DNA from: Sphingomonas sp.
Lineage (GTDB): Bacteria; Pseudomonadota; Alphaproteobacteria; Sphingomonadales; Sphingomonadaceae
NCBI RefSeq assembly: GCF_029239295.1
Contig: NZ_JAQZBC010000006.1
Location: 186,001 to 250,000, forward strand
Direction: 5' to 3'
Length of the DNA: 64,000 bases
Under the pieces are notes generated by a model. It worked only from the letters and a program-made list of their open reading frames with translations, was not told the origin of the DNA and ran no database searches. Of this stretch, positions 9,310 through 17,900 are shown piece by piece. A program made the translations under genes and the position numbers. The stretch's first letter is position 1. Every line of letters starts with the position of its first letter.

Positions 9310-11501
9310 TTGTCCCGCCGCTTGATCGTAACGGCGGAATTGCGCTGCACCGGCACCTGGATGCGGGGATCTTCGATATTGCCCGGCACCGGGGCCGACG
9401 GGATCGGCGCCGCCGCCCCCATGTAATCGCGCACCAGTTCATCGATCGACGGCTCGCGCGTCGGATCGTGCATCCCCTGTTGCAGCCGCAGATAGCCATA
9501 ACGCTGCTCGGTCACCCGGCGGTTGTCCTCGGGCGTCCGCAGAATGGTGGGGCGGATAAAGACCATCAGGTTCGTCTTCGTGCGCTGCTTGCCCTTGGAT
9601 CGGAACAGGTTTCCGAGCACTGGAATGTCGCCCAGCAGCGGCAGTTTTTCCAGTGTCCGTCGCTCGTCGTCGCTCAGCAGCCCGCCGATGATGGCAATCT
9701 GGCCGTCGTCAACGGTCAGCGTGGTCTCCACCTCGCGCTTGTTCAGGATAAGGTCGGAATTGTCGTCGCTCACCGGCCCGGCGATCGAGCTGACCTGCTG
9801 GTGCAGGAACAGCTTGATCGATCCGCTGGAGTTCACCTGCGGCCGCACCTCCAGCTGGATGCCGACATTCTCGCGCTGAACGGTGCGGAACGCATTGTCG
9901 AAATTCTGGCTCAGCGCCTGCCCCGTAGTGATCGGGATTTCCTGTCCGACGAGGATGCGTGCTTCCTGATTGTCGAGCGTGATGAGGCTCGGCGCCTGGA
10001 GAAGGTTCGACGTCGTGTCTGATTTCACCGCATTGATGATCGCGCCGAACACGGTGTCGCCGCCCAGCGTGCCGCCATAGCCGCCGAATGCCCCGCTGGC
10101 GCCCAGCACCGAATTCAGCGCCTGTTGCGCCAGCGCGTCCGCGGCCGGGTTCGGGGTGTTGGTGGTCGTGCGCGTCCCGTCGGCGCCGACCACGGTGGTG
10201 GACGTCCCGCCAAACTCCCGCGCCGCGATCGCACCCGCGATGGTCAGCAGGCTGGGCGCGGTGTTGGAGAAACTGGTTGCGCCAAATGCGCCCCCTGACA
10301 GGCTGCCCAGCAGGAACTGGAAGCCCAGCCGGCTCGCCGTCTGGTCCGATACTTCCGCCACGATTGCTTCCACCAGCACCTGCTCGCGCCGGGTGTCGAG
10401 CTGCCGCACCACCTCGCTCAGCTGGCGCTGAATGTCGGCCGGGGCGGCAATCACGATCGCATTGGCGCCGACGAAGCGAGTCACCACGGCAGGCGCGCGG
10501 CCGCCCTGCGCCTGTACCGCCGCCGTCCCGCTTCCACCGCCGCCGCCGGGCGCGCTCTGGCTCTGCGTCTGCCCCGCGGTATTCACCGTCGGCTGGCCGG
10601 AGGAGCCGCCGCTATTGGTGGAGGCCCCGAAGTTCGATTGGCTCAATTGGTTCTGCGGGATCGTGTCCGGCGCCTGCCCGACAAGCTGCTGCAACACCGG
10701 CAACAGCTGCGCCGCATCGGCATGTTCCAGGAACACGACGCGGATCTCGGTGCCGCTCTTCGCCTTCTGATCAAGGTCGAGCGCGACCTGCGCGAGCCGG
10801 CCGACCGTGCTCGGATCGCCGCGCAGCGCGACCGAATTGGCGCCCTCCACCGCAACCACGCTTGCCGTCGCGGTCTGCCCCTGCGCCGGGGTTCCGATCA
10901 GGCCCTGCAGCGCGGTGGCTATATCGCGTGCACCGGCATTCTTCAGCGCGATGACGCGCGTCGAACTGTTGTCGGTGTCGATCCGCCGCAGCACTTCACG
11001 CACACGCCGGACATTGTCCGCAAAGTCGGCGATGACGATCGAGCTGCCCGCGCGATTGGCGCTGACCGATCCCTGTGCCGACACCAGCGGCCGCACTGTA
11101 TCTACAGCCGATTGCGCATCGACTGAGCGCAGCCGCACGATTTCCGTGACGAACTGATTGCGTGCCGCGCCAGCGCTGCCGATCCGCCCGGGATTGGCGG
11201 CGGCATTCTCGACCGGCTGGACGCGCAGCGCGCCATTGGCGGTCGGCACCGTGACCAGGCCGTTGGCGCGCAGCGTCGACAGGAACACCTCGAAATATTC
11301 CGATCGGCTGAGCGGCCGGTCGGTGACGACCGTCACCTTCCCTTGCACCCGGCTGTCGATGATGAAGGTACGTCCGGTGACCTTCGCGGCATCGGCGATG
11401 AACGCCCGAATATCCGCGTCGCGCACGTTGAGCGTCGTTTGCGCCTGCGCGGGCGCAGCCAGCACCAGGGCCAGTGCCGACGTCAGGATCCAGTGCCTCA
11501 T
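9306..11501 (-). CDS. gspD: Type II secretion outer-membrane secretin D
   Basis: 731-residue secretin that forms the outer-membrane gate. It has a cleavable signal peptide (about 1-20, ending AQA), then periplasmic N0-N3 domains. A low-complexity Gly/Ser/Gln loop near 290-330 sits inside N3. The C-terminal secretin domain contains LDNQEARILVGQEIPITTG and the conserved VPLLGDIP-like segment (here LPLLGDIPVLGNLFRSK). Start and stop overlap gspC and gspE by four bases. No pilotin gene is adjacent. Confidence 0.95.
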   Translation of the reverse strand: MRHWILTSALALVLAAPAQAQTTLNVRDADIRAFIADAAKVTGRTFIIDSRVQGKVTVVTDRPLSRSEYFEVFLSTLRANGLVTVPTANGALRVQPVENAAANPGRIGSAGAARNQFVTEIVRLRSVDAQSAVDTVRPLVSAQGSVSANRAGSSIVIADFADNVRRVREVLRRIDTDNSSTRVIALKNAGARDIATALQGLIGTPAQGQTATASVVAVEGANSVALRGDPSTVGRLAQVALDLDQKAKSGTEIRVVFLEHADAAQLLPVLQQLVGQAPDTIPQNQLSQSNFGASTNSGGSSGQPTVNTAGQTQSQSAPGGGGGSGTAAVQAQGGRAPAVVTRFVGANAIVIAAPADIQRQLSEVVRQLDTRREQVLVEAIVAEVSDQTASRLGFQFLLGSLSGGAFGATSFSNTAPSLLTIAGAIAAREFGGTSTTVVGADGTRTTTNTPNPAADALAQQALNSVLGASGAFGGYGGTLGGDTVFGAIINAVKSDTTSNLLQAPSLITLDNQEARILVGQEIPITTGQALSQNFDNAFRTVQRENVGIQLEVRPQVNSSGSIKLFLHQQVSSIAGPVSDDNSDLILNKREVETTLTVDDGQIAIIGGLLSDDERRTLEKLPLLGDIPVLGNLFRSKGKQRTKTNLMVFIRPTILRTPEDNRRVTEQRYGYLRLQQGMHDPTREPSIDELVRDYMGAAAPIPSAPVPGNIEDPRIQVPVQRNSAVTIKRRDK

Positions 11502-12328
11502 TGTCCCGTCACCTGAACGCTCAACCCCACCGTCTGCCCTCCTCGTTCGACCGTCAGGCCGATCGTGCCCCCGCCAGAGAATTGGGCGGACAACCGCTCG
11601 ATATCACTGGGCCCCTGCACAGGCCGTCCGCCGATCTGAGTCACCACATCGCCATCGCGAAGGCCGGCCGCCCGGAACGCGCCACCCGAGCCGGCGGGAC
11701 GCACCACAAGTCCGCTCATCCGCCCCCCTTCGATCCGCGGCACGAAGCCGATCTCGCTCTGAAATTGCTGCACCGTAATCCCTGAAGCGGCCGTCGGCGC
11801 GACCGCAGCTTGCGCCGCGCCGGGCGCCGGCGTCGCTGTCGTCGCTGCCCCGCCCGATTGATCGAGGAACAGATCCTCTCGAGCGCCGGCCCGTTCCAGC
11901 GTGACGTGATCAAACGCCACCGCGCGCAGCACGACGCCCGGGATTATCTCCTCGCCCACCGCCACGCTTTGCTGCACCCCGTCGGGCCCGGCGAGGATCG
12001 CGGACCCGCGCCCCGTCGCTTCGTCGATGCGCGTGCCGAACAGCTTGAGCTGAAGCGACGTCACCACTGCCGGGCCGCCGCTCGCCGCGCCGCTGATACG
12101 ATAGAATGGGTCGAAACCGCGCAGAACCTCGCCCGGCGCGATCGGCAGCACCAGCCCTGCAGGGCGCCAGTCGCCCAACGGCGTAACCGGGGTCACCACC
12201 GTCCACACCAGCCGCGCGCCCTGGACGGCCAGCGCCCCCAGCAGCAGCAGCTCGGCCAGCGAATACACGTTCGCCACGGGAATCCGCCGCAGAAGCGCTC
12301 GCGCACGAGCGTCGAAACTCAATCGCAT
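11498..12328 (-). CDS. gspC: Type II secretion protein C
   Basis: First gene of the operon. The 276-residue protein has one membrane segment at about 21-43, a homology-region domain that contacts the secretin N0 domain in characterised systems, and a C-terminal PDZ domain from about 195 (GLRDGDVVTQIGGRPV). GspC carries substrate and secretin recognition between the membranes. The ATG at 12328 has only a G-rich stretch upstream as ribosome site. A Pho-box-like promoter lies just upstream. Confidence 0.9.
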   Translation of the reverse strand: MRLSFDARARALLRRIPVANVYSLAELLLLGALAVQGARLVWTVVTPVTPLGDWRPAGLVLPIAPGEVLRGFDPFYRISGAASGGPAVVTSLQLKLFGTRIDEATGRGSAILAGPDGVQQSVAVGEEIIPGVVLRAVAFDHVTLERAGAREDLFLDQSGGAATTATPAPGAAQAAVAPTAASGITVQQFQSEIGFVPRIEGGRMSGLVVRPAGSGGAFRAAGLRDGDVVTQIGGRPVQGPSDIERLSAQFSGGGTIGLTVERGGQTVGLSVQVTGQ

Positions 12329-12353
12329 GTGCTTGCCAATCCCCGCCCCGCCG

Positions 12354-12387
12354 CCGCTATGTCCGTGATGTTACAGCGGCATTGCAG
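12354..12387 (-). promoter_or_regulatory. Candidate PhoB-dependent promoter of the gspC-N operon
   Basis: On the minus strand CTGCAAT (12387-12381), four bases, CTGTAAC (12376-12370), ten bases, then TAGCGG (12359-12354) as a -10. PHO boxes are direct repeats close to CTGTCAT spaced 11 bases apart, and at classical Pho promoters the last repeat ends about 10 bases before the -10. No TTGnnn -35 exists 17 bases upstream of the -10. The predicted start leaves a leader of roughly 20 bases. Seen: repeats and spacing. Inferred: PhoB binding. Confidence 0.45.
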
Positions 12388-12427
12388 CCAAGTGTAATAA
12401 TTCCGCACTGGCCCGTCGCGCCGCCTG

Positions 12428-13111
12428 ATGGCAGACATCGCCACCATGCACGCCGCCCCCCCAGATCCTGCGCTCGCGTCCGGTTTGGATGGCAATGCAG
12501 TGGTCGCGCGACTTAGCGGGGTGGCCGGGGTGCAGCGCGTTCCCAGCCCCAAGGCCAACCTGTTTCTGCTCCGCGACTTCCTCGATGCGGAGACCTGCTC
12601 AGCACTGATCGCGCTGATCGATGCCGATCGGCGTCCCTCGACCGTGTCCGATGCCAATGGCGATTCGGCCTATCGGACCAGCGAGACCTGCGATCTGTCC
12701 GCGACTCACCCCGTCGTCCGCGATGTCGAGGATGCCTTGGCGCGGCTGACCGGGATCGATCCGATCTATGGCGAACCGCTCCAGGGCCAACGCTATGCGA
12801 TCGGGCAGGAGTTCAAGGCACACACCGATTATTTCGAACCCAATGGGATGGATCTCCACCGCTTCTGCGATGTGGCTGGCAATCGCACCTGGACCGCGAT
12901 GGTCTATCTGAACACGCCGGAGGCCGGCGGAGCGACTCGCTTCAAGGCGATCGACAAGACGATCCAGCCGGAGGCGGGAAAGCTGGTCGCCTGGAACAAT
13001 CGCCGGCCGGACGGGACACTCAACCCGGCGACGATCCATCACGGGATGAAGGTGCGCGCCGGGGTGAAATACGTCATCACCAAATGGTTTCGCGAACGCC
13101 CCTGGGGCTGA
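12428..13111 (+). CDS. Prolyl 4-hydroxylase-like 2-oxoglutarate/Fe(II) oxygenase
   Basis: 227 residues with the P4H catalytic set: iron ligands H132 and D134 in KAHTDYF, distal H204 in TIHHG, and Lys 214 for 2-oxoglutarate in AGVKYVITKW. It most resembles the alpha subunit of prolyl hydroxylases. Substrate is not known. There is no signal peptide, so it should act in the cytoplasm. It is divergent from gspC and convergent with the TonB receptor. An ATG at codon 7 is an alternative start. Weak -10-like TAATAA at 12395-12400. Confidence 0.88.
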   Translation: MADIATMHAAPPDPALASGLDGNAVVARLSGVAGVQRVPSPKANLFLLRDFLDAETCSALIALIDADRRPSTVSDANGDSAYRTSETCDLSATHPVVRDVEDALARLTGIDPIYGEPLQGQRYAIGQEFKAHTDYFEPNGMDLHRFCDVAGNRTWTAMVYLNTPEAGGATRFKAIDKTIQPEAGKLVAWNNRRPDGTLNPATIHHGMKVRAGVKYVITKWFRERPWG

Positions 13112-13192
13112 CGCGCCCCGCGCCGTCGATTGCCTCGCCCATCAGCGACCCCGCGCGCCTAACCGGCCTCACGAGGTCGCTCCTGGACGACA

Positions 13193-16012
13193 TCAGAACG
13201 TGACGCTGGCCCCCAGCGTGAACAGGCGACCCTGTTCGAACCGGTTGATGTAGACCCGGCGCCCGCCGTCGAACGTCTGATATTCCTGGTATTTGGTGCC
13301 CGACAGGTTGCGGGCCTCACCCTTGATCTCGACCTTCGTACCAAGGAAATCGACCGTCTGGCGCGCGACGAAGTCCACCCGGATGCCCGGCCGTTCGATG
13401 ATGTCCGGCTGAAAACCGACACCGCCCAGCAGCGATGGGCCGCGGTTGGTCACGCGGTCGCTGGCGTAATTGAACAACAGCGTCAGCTGGGTTTCATTGT
13501 CCTTGTCCTCATAACCCAGCTGAAGGTTCACCAGATGGTCCGACTGGCCGGTCAGCGGTGCGCCGTCGCGGAACTGAAGGTTGGCCGGTGCGAAACCGGC
13601 CGGGCATCCGCCAAGCGATACGCCCAGCACGCTTGGCACGCATTCCGCATTCGCCGTGATCTTTGACTGGGTGTAGGTGTAATTGGCGATCAGCACCGCG
13701 CGCTTGCCGCCCATGCTGTCCGAGATGAAGTCGAGCGGAAAATACTTCTGCGCTTCGAACTCGGCGCCCCACAAGGTCGCCTTGGGCAGATAGGTGAAGC
13801 CGGTCTGCAGCCGTGCGTCGGGCGTTGGATAGAAACCGACCTGCTCGATCGGATTGTCGATCCGCTTGTAGAAACCTGCCGCCGTCAGGCGCTGGTCACG
13901 GTCAAAGAACCATTCGTAGCGCGCTTCCAGATTGTAGAGCTGCGAATCCCGCAGCAGCGGATTGCCGAAGAACAGCCGGTCCGATTCGAAGTCGCGGAAC
14001 GCCTGGGGTGCGAGTTCGCGGAATTGCGGACGTGCGATCGTCTTCGCCGCGGCTAGGCGCAGCTGCATATCCGGCGCAAAATTCCAGGTCAGCGTCGCCG
14101 CCGGCAGGAAATAGTCGTTGTTCAGCCGGGTCGATACCGCCGCCAGCGGAGTCACGCTCTGCTTTGCGGTCTCGTACCGCACGCCGATGATCGCGCGAAC
14201 GCCATCGATCGCTTCCGCTTCCGCCTGCACATAGCCGGCGTGGATCCGCAGGCTGGCGTCATATTGCGTCGACCCGTTCAGTCCCGCATCGAATCGTAGC
14301 TGGACGGCGTTGCTCGCCGGGGTGCCCGTGGTCGCGACTGGGCAGCCGTTCAGCACGTCGGGCGACAGCAGATAATCGGGGCGAAACAGGTTGCACGGGA
14401 ACGGGATCGCCCCGCCAGCGACGGTCTGGTAGGTGTACGGCAGACGGGTCGAGGTTCGCTCGTTCTGCGAGTAGTAATAACCCGCCGACAGGGTGAACGG
14501 GCGATCACCCGGCAGCTTGTAGCTGACGTCCGCCTGGCCTGAATACAAATCCTCGTTCAGCTCGCTGAATACAACGGTCGCGAACCGGCCGAAGGAGTTG
14601 CTGGCCTCCCAGGCACCCGGGCATTGCAGCTCCGTTCCGCCAACCGAATTGGTGCCGGTAACGTTGTAGCTGGTGTTGCAATTATAGACGAACTGCCGCT
14701 CGTACGGCGAATTGCGCTTCGAATTGGCATAAGCGCCGCGCACATCGACTGACAGATCCTCGATCGGCTTGAACTCGCCCACCAGCTGCGTTTCGATCAA
14801 CTGGCGCTCGAACCAGTTGGTGTTCTGCTGGAACAGCGGATTGCCCGACGAATTGTTGTACACCGTCGCGGCCGATGCCCGGCCCTGCTTCAGCGTGTCG
14901 TGGATGTAGACGTTGGTCCAGCGGATGCGGTTCTCGTCGAATTCGTAACCGAAACCCAGCATCCCGTTCACCACTGCGCGCATGTCGGTGATGACGGTGT
15001 CGAAATCGTTGCGCAGCGTGCCGTCCTCGCTGATCGTATCCTGCTGCAACGTGGCGCGGGTGCGCCAGGTGTTGGACACGCTGCCGGTGGCGATCATGCC
15101 GACGCGGCCCGCCCCCAGATCGCCGGTCAGCCCGACGTTGATATCGGCGGACCAGTTCGCCGGCAGATCGTTGTTGCGCTGGAGCAGCGTGGTGCGCGCA
15201 TTGGAAAGCTGCGCGACCTGAGCGGTCGGAATGATGCCGCTGCCGTTCGCGCCGTTGCGGATAAAACCCGGCACCTTGCGCTCGCCATTGTCATAGCCGA
15301 GCCAGTCGGTCTTCGACCCGTAATAGGTGTAGCCCAGCTTGCCGGTGGTCTGCGTGTCGATCCCGCCCGATGCGCCGACGGTGACGAAATTCTCGTCCGG
15401 AATGGCCTTCGTCGTCAGGTTGATGACGCCGCCGCCGAACTCGCCGGGATAGTTCACCGAATAGGTCTTCTGGACCAGCGCCGAGCCGACGATCGTCGTC
15501 GGGAAGATGTCCAGCGGTACCGTGCGCCGCAGCGGCTCGGGGCTGGGCAGCGGCGATCCGTTGAGCAGCGCGGAGGAATAACGATCGCCCAGGCCACGCA
15601 CGAAGACATAGCCGTTGCCGACCACCGACAGGCCGGTGACCCGCGTCAGCGCGCCGGCGATATCGCCTTCACCGGTGCGCGCGATGTCGGCGCTCGACAG
15701 CACATTGATGACCTGCGCGGTCGACCGGACGGTGTTGGGGATGTTGCGCCCCACCACCACGATATCCCCGCCGGACGTGGCGTCGATCCCCGGCGCGGAA
15801 ACCTCGGGCGACCGCTGCTCGGCATCCACCTGGGGCTCGGCAGAGGGCGCAGTCTGCGCGTCGGCAGGGTCGACACCGGTCGACATGGTGCTGGTGGCCG
15901 GCGGCCCGGCGGGCGTGCTTGTGGAGGGCGCGACCTGGGCCAGGGCAGCCGGTGCGACCAGCGTGGTCGTGAGAAGAAGCAGGGTGGAATAGGCGGTGCG
16001 CTGGCGCAGCAT
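13193..16012 (-). CDS. TonB-dependent outer-membrane receptor
   Basis: 939 residues. The signal peptide (about 1-25) is followed by a Pro/Ala/Thr-rich stretch and a TonB box (DIVVV, about 83-87). A plug domain follows, with the VRGLGDRYSSALLNG segment, then a beta-barrel that ends in the aromatic terminus TLGASVTF. It imports a ligand using the TonB-ExbBD proton-motive energy; the ligand is not identifiable from sequence. The ribosome site GGAAGG lies seven bases before the ATG. The lipoprotein gene upstream ends 94 bases before it on the same strand, so the two are probably co-transcribed, with the lipoprotein first. Confidence 0.92.
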   Translation of the reverse strand: MLRQRTAYSTLLLLTTTLVAPAALAQVAPSTSTPAGPPATSTMSTGVDPADAQTAPSAEPQVDAEQRSPEVSAPGIDATSGGDIVVVGRNIPNTVRSTAQVINVLSSADIARTGEGDIAGALTRVTGLSVVGNGYVFVRGLGDRYSSALLNGSPLPSPEPLRRTVPLDIFPTTIVGSALVQKTYSVNYPGEFGGGVINLTTKAIPDENFVTVGASGGIDTQTTGKLGYTYYGSKTDWLGYDNGERKVPGFIRNGANGSGIIPTAQVAQLSNARTTLLQRNNDLPANWSADINVGLTGDLGAGRVGMIATGSVSNTWRTRATLQQDTISEDGTLRNDFDTVITDMRAVVNGMLGFGYEFDENRIRWTNVYIHDTLKQGRASAATVYNNSSGNPLFQQNTNWFERQLIETQLVGEFKPIEDLSVDVRGAYANSKRNSPYERQFVYNCNTSYNVTGTNSVGGTELQCPGAWEASNSFGRFATVVFSELNEDLYSGQADVSYKLPGDRPFTLSAGYYYSQNERTSTRLPYTYQTVAGGAIPFPCNLFRPDYLLSPDVLNGCPVATTGTPASNAVQLRFDAGLNGSTQYDASLRIHAGYVQAEAEAIDGVRAIIGVRYETAKQSVTPLAAVSTRLNNDYFLPAATLTWNFAPDMQLRLAAAKTIARPQFRELAPQAFRDFESDRLFFGNPLLRDSQLYNLEARYEWFFDRDQRLTAAGFYKRIDNPIEQVGFYPTPDARLQTGFTYLPKATLWGAEFEAQKYFPLDFISDSMGGKRAVLIANYTYTQSKITANAECVPSVLGVSLGGCPAGFAPANLQFRDGAPLTGQSDHLVNLQLGYEDKDNETQLTLLFNYASDRVTNRGPSLLGGVGFQPDIIERPGIRVDFVARQTVDFLGTKVEIKGEARNLSGTKYQEYQTFDGGRRVYINRFEQGRLFTLGASVTF

Positions 16013-16106
16013 GGTCGGGCCTTCCGGTCAGATGGCAATGGGCGGGCCCGCGGCCGCGTCGAAACGCTTGCCGGGGCCCGCCTTGGTCATGGATGCCGAA
16101 GGAGGC

Positions 16107-17729
16107 TCAGCGGCCCTGGCACTGGAAATAGACCGAGTTGAAGGTCGGCGGGCCGACATCCTGCAGGTCTGCGTTAGCGGGCCGGATCGTGGTCCGGTTC
16201 GCGCCCTCGCCCGATCCTGCGACGATGTTGATGCAGGCCTGGCCAGCCGCTGCCTTCACCACGCCGTTGACGAAGGCGAAGTCCGCACCGCCACGCAGGC
16301 GGATCGCGGCCGGGGCCGACGGCGTCGTCTGGATGAAGGTGAAGTTGGCATAGCGGCCGAAGGTGCGCGGCAGCAGGTCTTCGGAGCCGTTCGAGTCGAT
16401 CTCGGTCGCGAAGGAGTCGGCGGTGGTGCCCGACGGCTTCTGCGCGGCGATGATGAACTGCATGAACCCGCGCCATCCATTGTCGACGTCGAAGCCGTCA
16501 TCGTCCGCGCCGGTCACCGCGAAATATTTGACGTTGGTGGTGCCGCCAAAGATCTCGATGCCGTCATCGGCCGAATTGTGGCTCTGCACATGGTCGATCG
16601 TGGTGCCGTTGCCGGTGCCGCCCAGCGTCAGGCCCTGCAGCTCATTGCCCTCGCTGATCGCGATGCCGGTGTAGCGCAGCTGCACGTACCGAAGCGTACC
16701 CGAATTGCTCGCCTGGTTCGGGCCACCATAGAAACGGCCGGTCACCCCCTCGATCGGGTTCTGGCAGCTGGTGCTGGTGCCGCCCGCATTGTTCGGGCCC
16801 GTGCCGGTAGCGCAGACCGCCGTCGGCGCCTGGCCCAGCATGATCAGGCCACCCCAGAAGCCCTGCGAGGCTTCAGACACGCCGTTGGCGGTCAGGTTCT
16901 GCTGCGCGGTGAAGATGATCGGGCTTTCCGCCGTGCCCACCGCGTTGATCTGCGCACCGCGGTTGACGAGGATCAGGTCGTTGGAGCTTTCGCTCGAATC
17001 CGCTGCCAGCACCACGCCCGGCGCGATCGTCAGGACAACGCCCGATGCAGCCCCGGTCGATCCGACGTCGGTGCCGACCTCGGTCTGCCCACGGAAGCGA
17101 TAGAAGACGCCGGGGATCTTCGGCAGCGTCAGGCTGGCGTTGATCGTCTGCGGCAGGCGGCATGCCTTGAAGCCGCCAACGGTCACATTGTCGTCGATCG
17201 TGCCGGTCGGGCACGCCGTGCCGGCGGCCAGCGTGCCGATGTTCGGCACGGCGGTGCAGGCGGTGGTGGTGCCGCCGAAATTCGCCGACGTGGAATTGCA
17301 GGTCCAGCCCTGGAACGACGTGTCGTTCGGGCCATTCAGCGCGCCGACGAAGTTGGTGGCGGTGAAGAAGGAGTTGATCGTGGCGGGGTTCATCGCCGGG
17401 GTCAGCGACGTCGCGCTGGTCGGATAGACACCGTTCAGCCCGGCGAAGCCGTTGACGTTGTTGTTCGCGCCCGCGTTGACGATCGCCAGCTGCTCGTCAG
17501 CAGTGATCGTGACGCCGCTCTGCGTGGTCGCAAGGGCGAATTGCGCTGCGGTGATCGCGCCAGGCGTCGGCGTTCCGGTCGGCGTCGGGGAAGGCGTCGG
17601 CGCCGGCGTTACGATCACGTCGATATTGCCTGCGCCCGGCGAGGCGACGCCATCGGCTCCACCGCAAGCGGCCAGCAGAAGGCAGGCGGTGCCGGCAAGA
17701 AACTGATTGCGGCGGCTGAAGCTCAGCAT
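16107..17729 (-). CDS. Predicted surface or secreted lipoprotein, right-handed beta-helix-like
   Basis: 540 residues. The signal peptide ends in a lipobox LLLAAC (lipidated Cys 22). A Thr/Pro repeat linker at about 40-58 is followed by a long Asn/Thr/Gly-rich beta domain with repeated short strands (for example GVVLAADSSESSNDLILVNRG and GIEIFGGTTNVKYFAVTG), a pattern seen in parallel beta-helix proteins. At least six Cys are present. It has a good ribosome site (GGGAGTGAG). It sits upstream of a TonB receptor and close to a full T2SS operon; I infer it is a T2SS client or a lid partner of the receptor. It recalls, from memory, the T2SS-exported phosphate-starvation lipoprotein ElpS of Caulobacter, but sequence homology is not shown here. 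Confidence 0.75.
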   Translation of the reverse strand: MLSFSRRNQFLAGTACLLLAACGGADGVASPGAGNIDVIVTPAPTPSPTPTGTPTPGAITAAQFALATTQSGVTITADEQLAIVNAGANNNVNGFAGLNGVYPTSATSLTPAMNPATINSFFTATNFVGALNGPNDTSFQGWTCNSTSANFGGTTTACTAVPNIGTLAAGTACPTGTIDDNVTVGGFKACRLPQTINASLTLPKIPGVFYRFRGQTEVGTDVGSTGAASGVVLTIAPGVVLAADSSESSNDLILVNRGAQINAVGTAESPIIFTAQQNLTANGVSEASQGFWGGLIMLGQAPTAVCATGTGPNNAGGTSTSCQNPIEGVTGRFYGGPNQASNSGTLRYVQLRYTGIAISEGNELQGLTLGGTGNGTTIDHVQSHNSADDGIEIFGGTTNVKYFAVTGADDDGFDVDNGWRGFMQFIIAAQKPSGTTADSFATEIDSNGSEDLLPRTFGRYANFTFIQTTPSAPAAIRLRGGADFAFVNGVVKAAAGQACINIVAGSGEGANRTTIRPANADLQDVGPPTFNSVYFQCQGR

Positions 17730-17809
17730 GTCTCACTCCCGTTGAACTGAACGGTCCGTCCCCTGGACCGGAAGCGAGTCGAGCCGATTGCCCGCCGCCC
17801 TCCACAGCG

Positions 17810-17887
17810 CCGCTAGGCCCGGCGCGTGACAGCCGCGTGGAGGTTCAGAGACGTGATGGTGACGATGCTGTTTCGGATCCGTGACAG
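17810..17887 (-). promoter_or_regulatory. Candidate PhoB-dependent promoter of the lipoprotein-TonB receptor pair
   Basis: On the minus strand a CTGTCAC (17832-17826) is followed by exactly ten bases and TAGCGG (17815-17810). A second identical CTGTCAC lies at 17887-17881, 55 bases (5 x 11) upstream, and TCGTCAC at 17865-17859 falls on the same 11-base register. There is no recognisable -35. The half-site, the 10-base spacing and the TAGCGG are shared with the gspC promoter region. The repeats between the outer boxes are degenerate, so the call is tentative. Confidence 0.45.
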
Positions 17888-17900
17888 TCCTCGCGCGGGA

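Noticed and set aside
14900..17750. Long plus-strand frames (413 and 584 codons) opposite the TonB receptor and lipoprotein
   Set aside because: Low-complexity composition rich in Arg, Asp and Ala, no ribosome sites, and complete overlap with well-supported genes.
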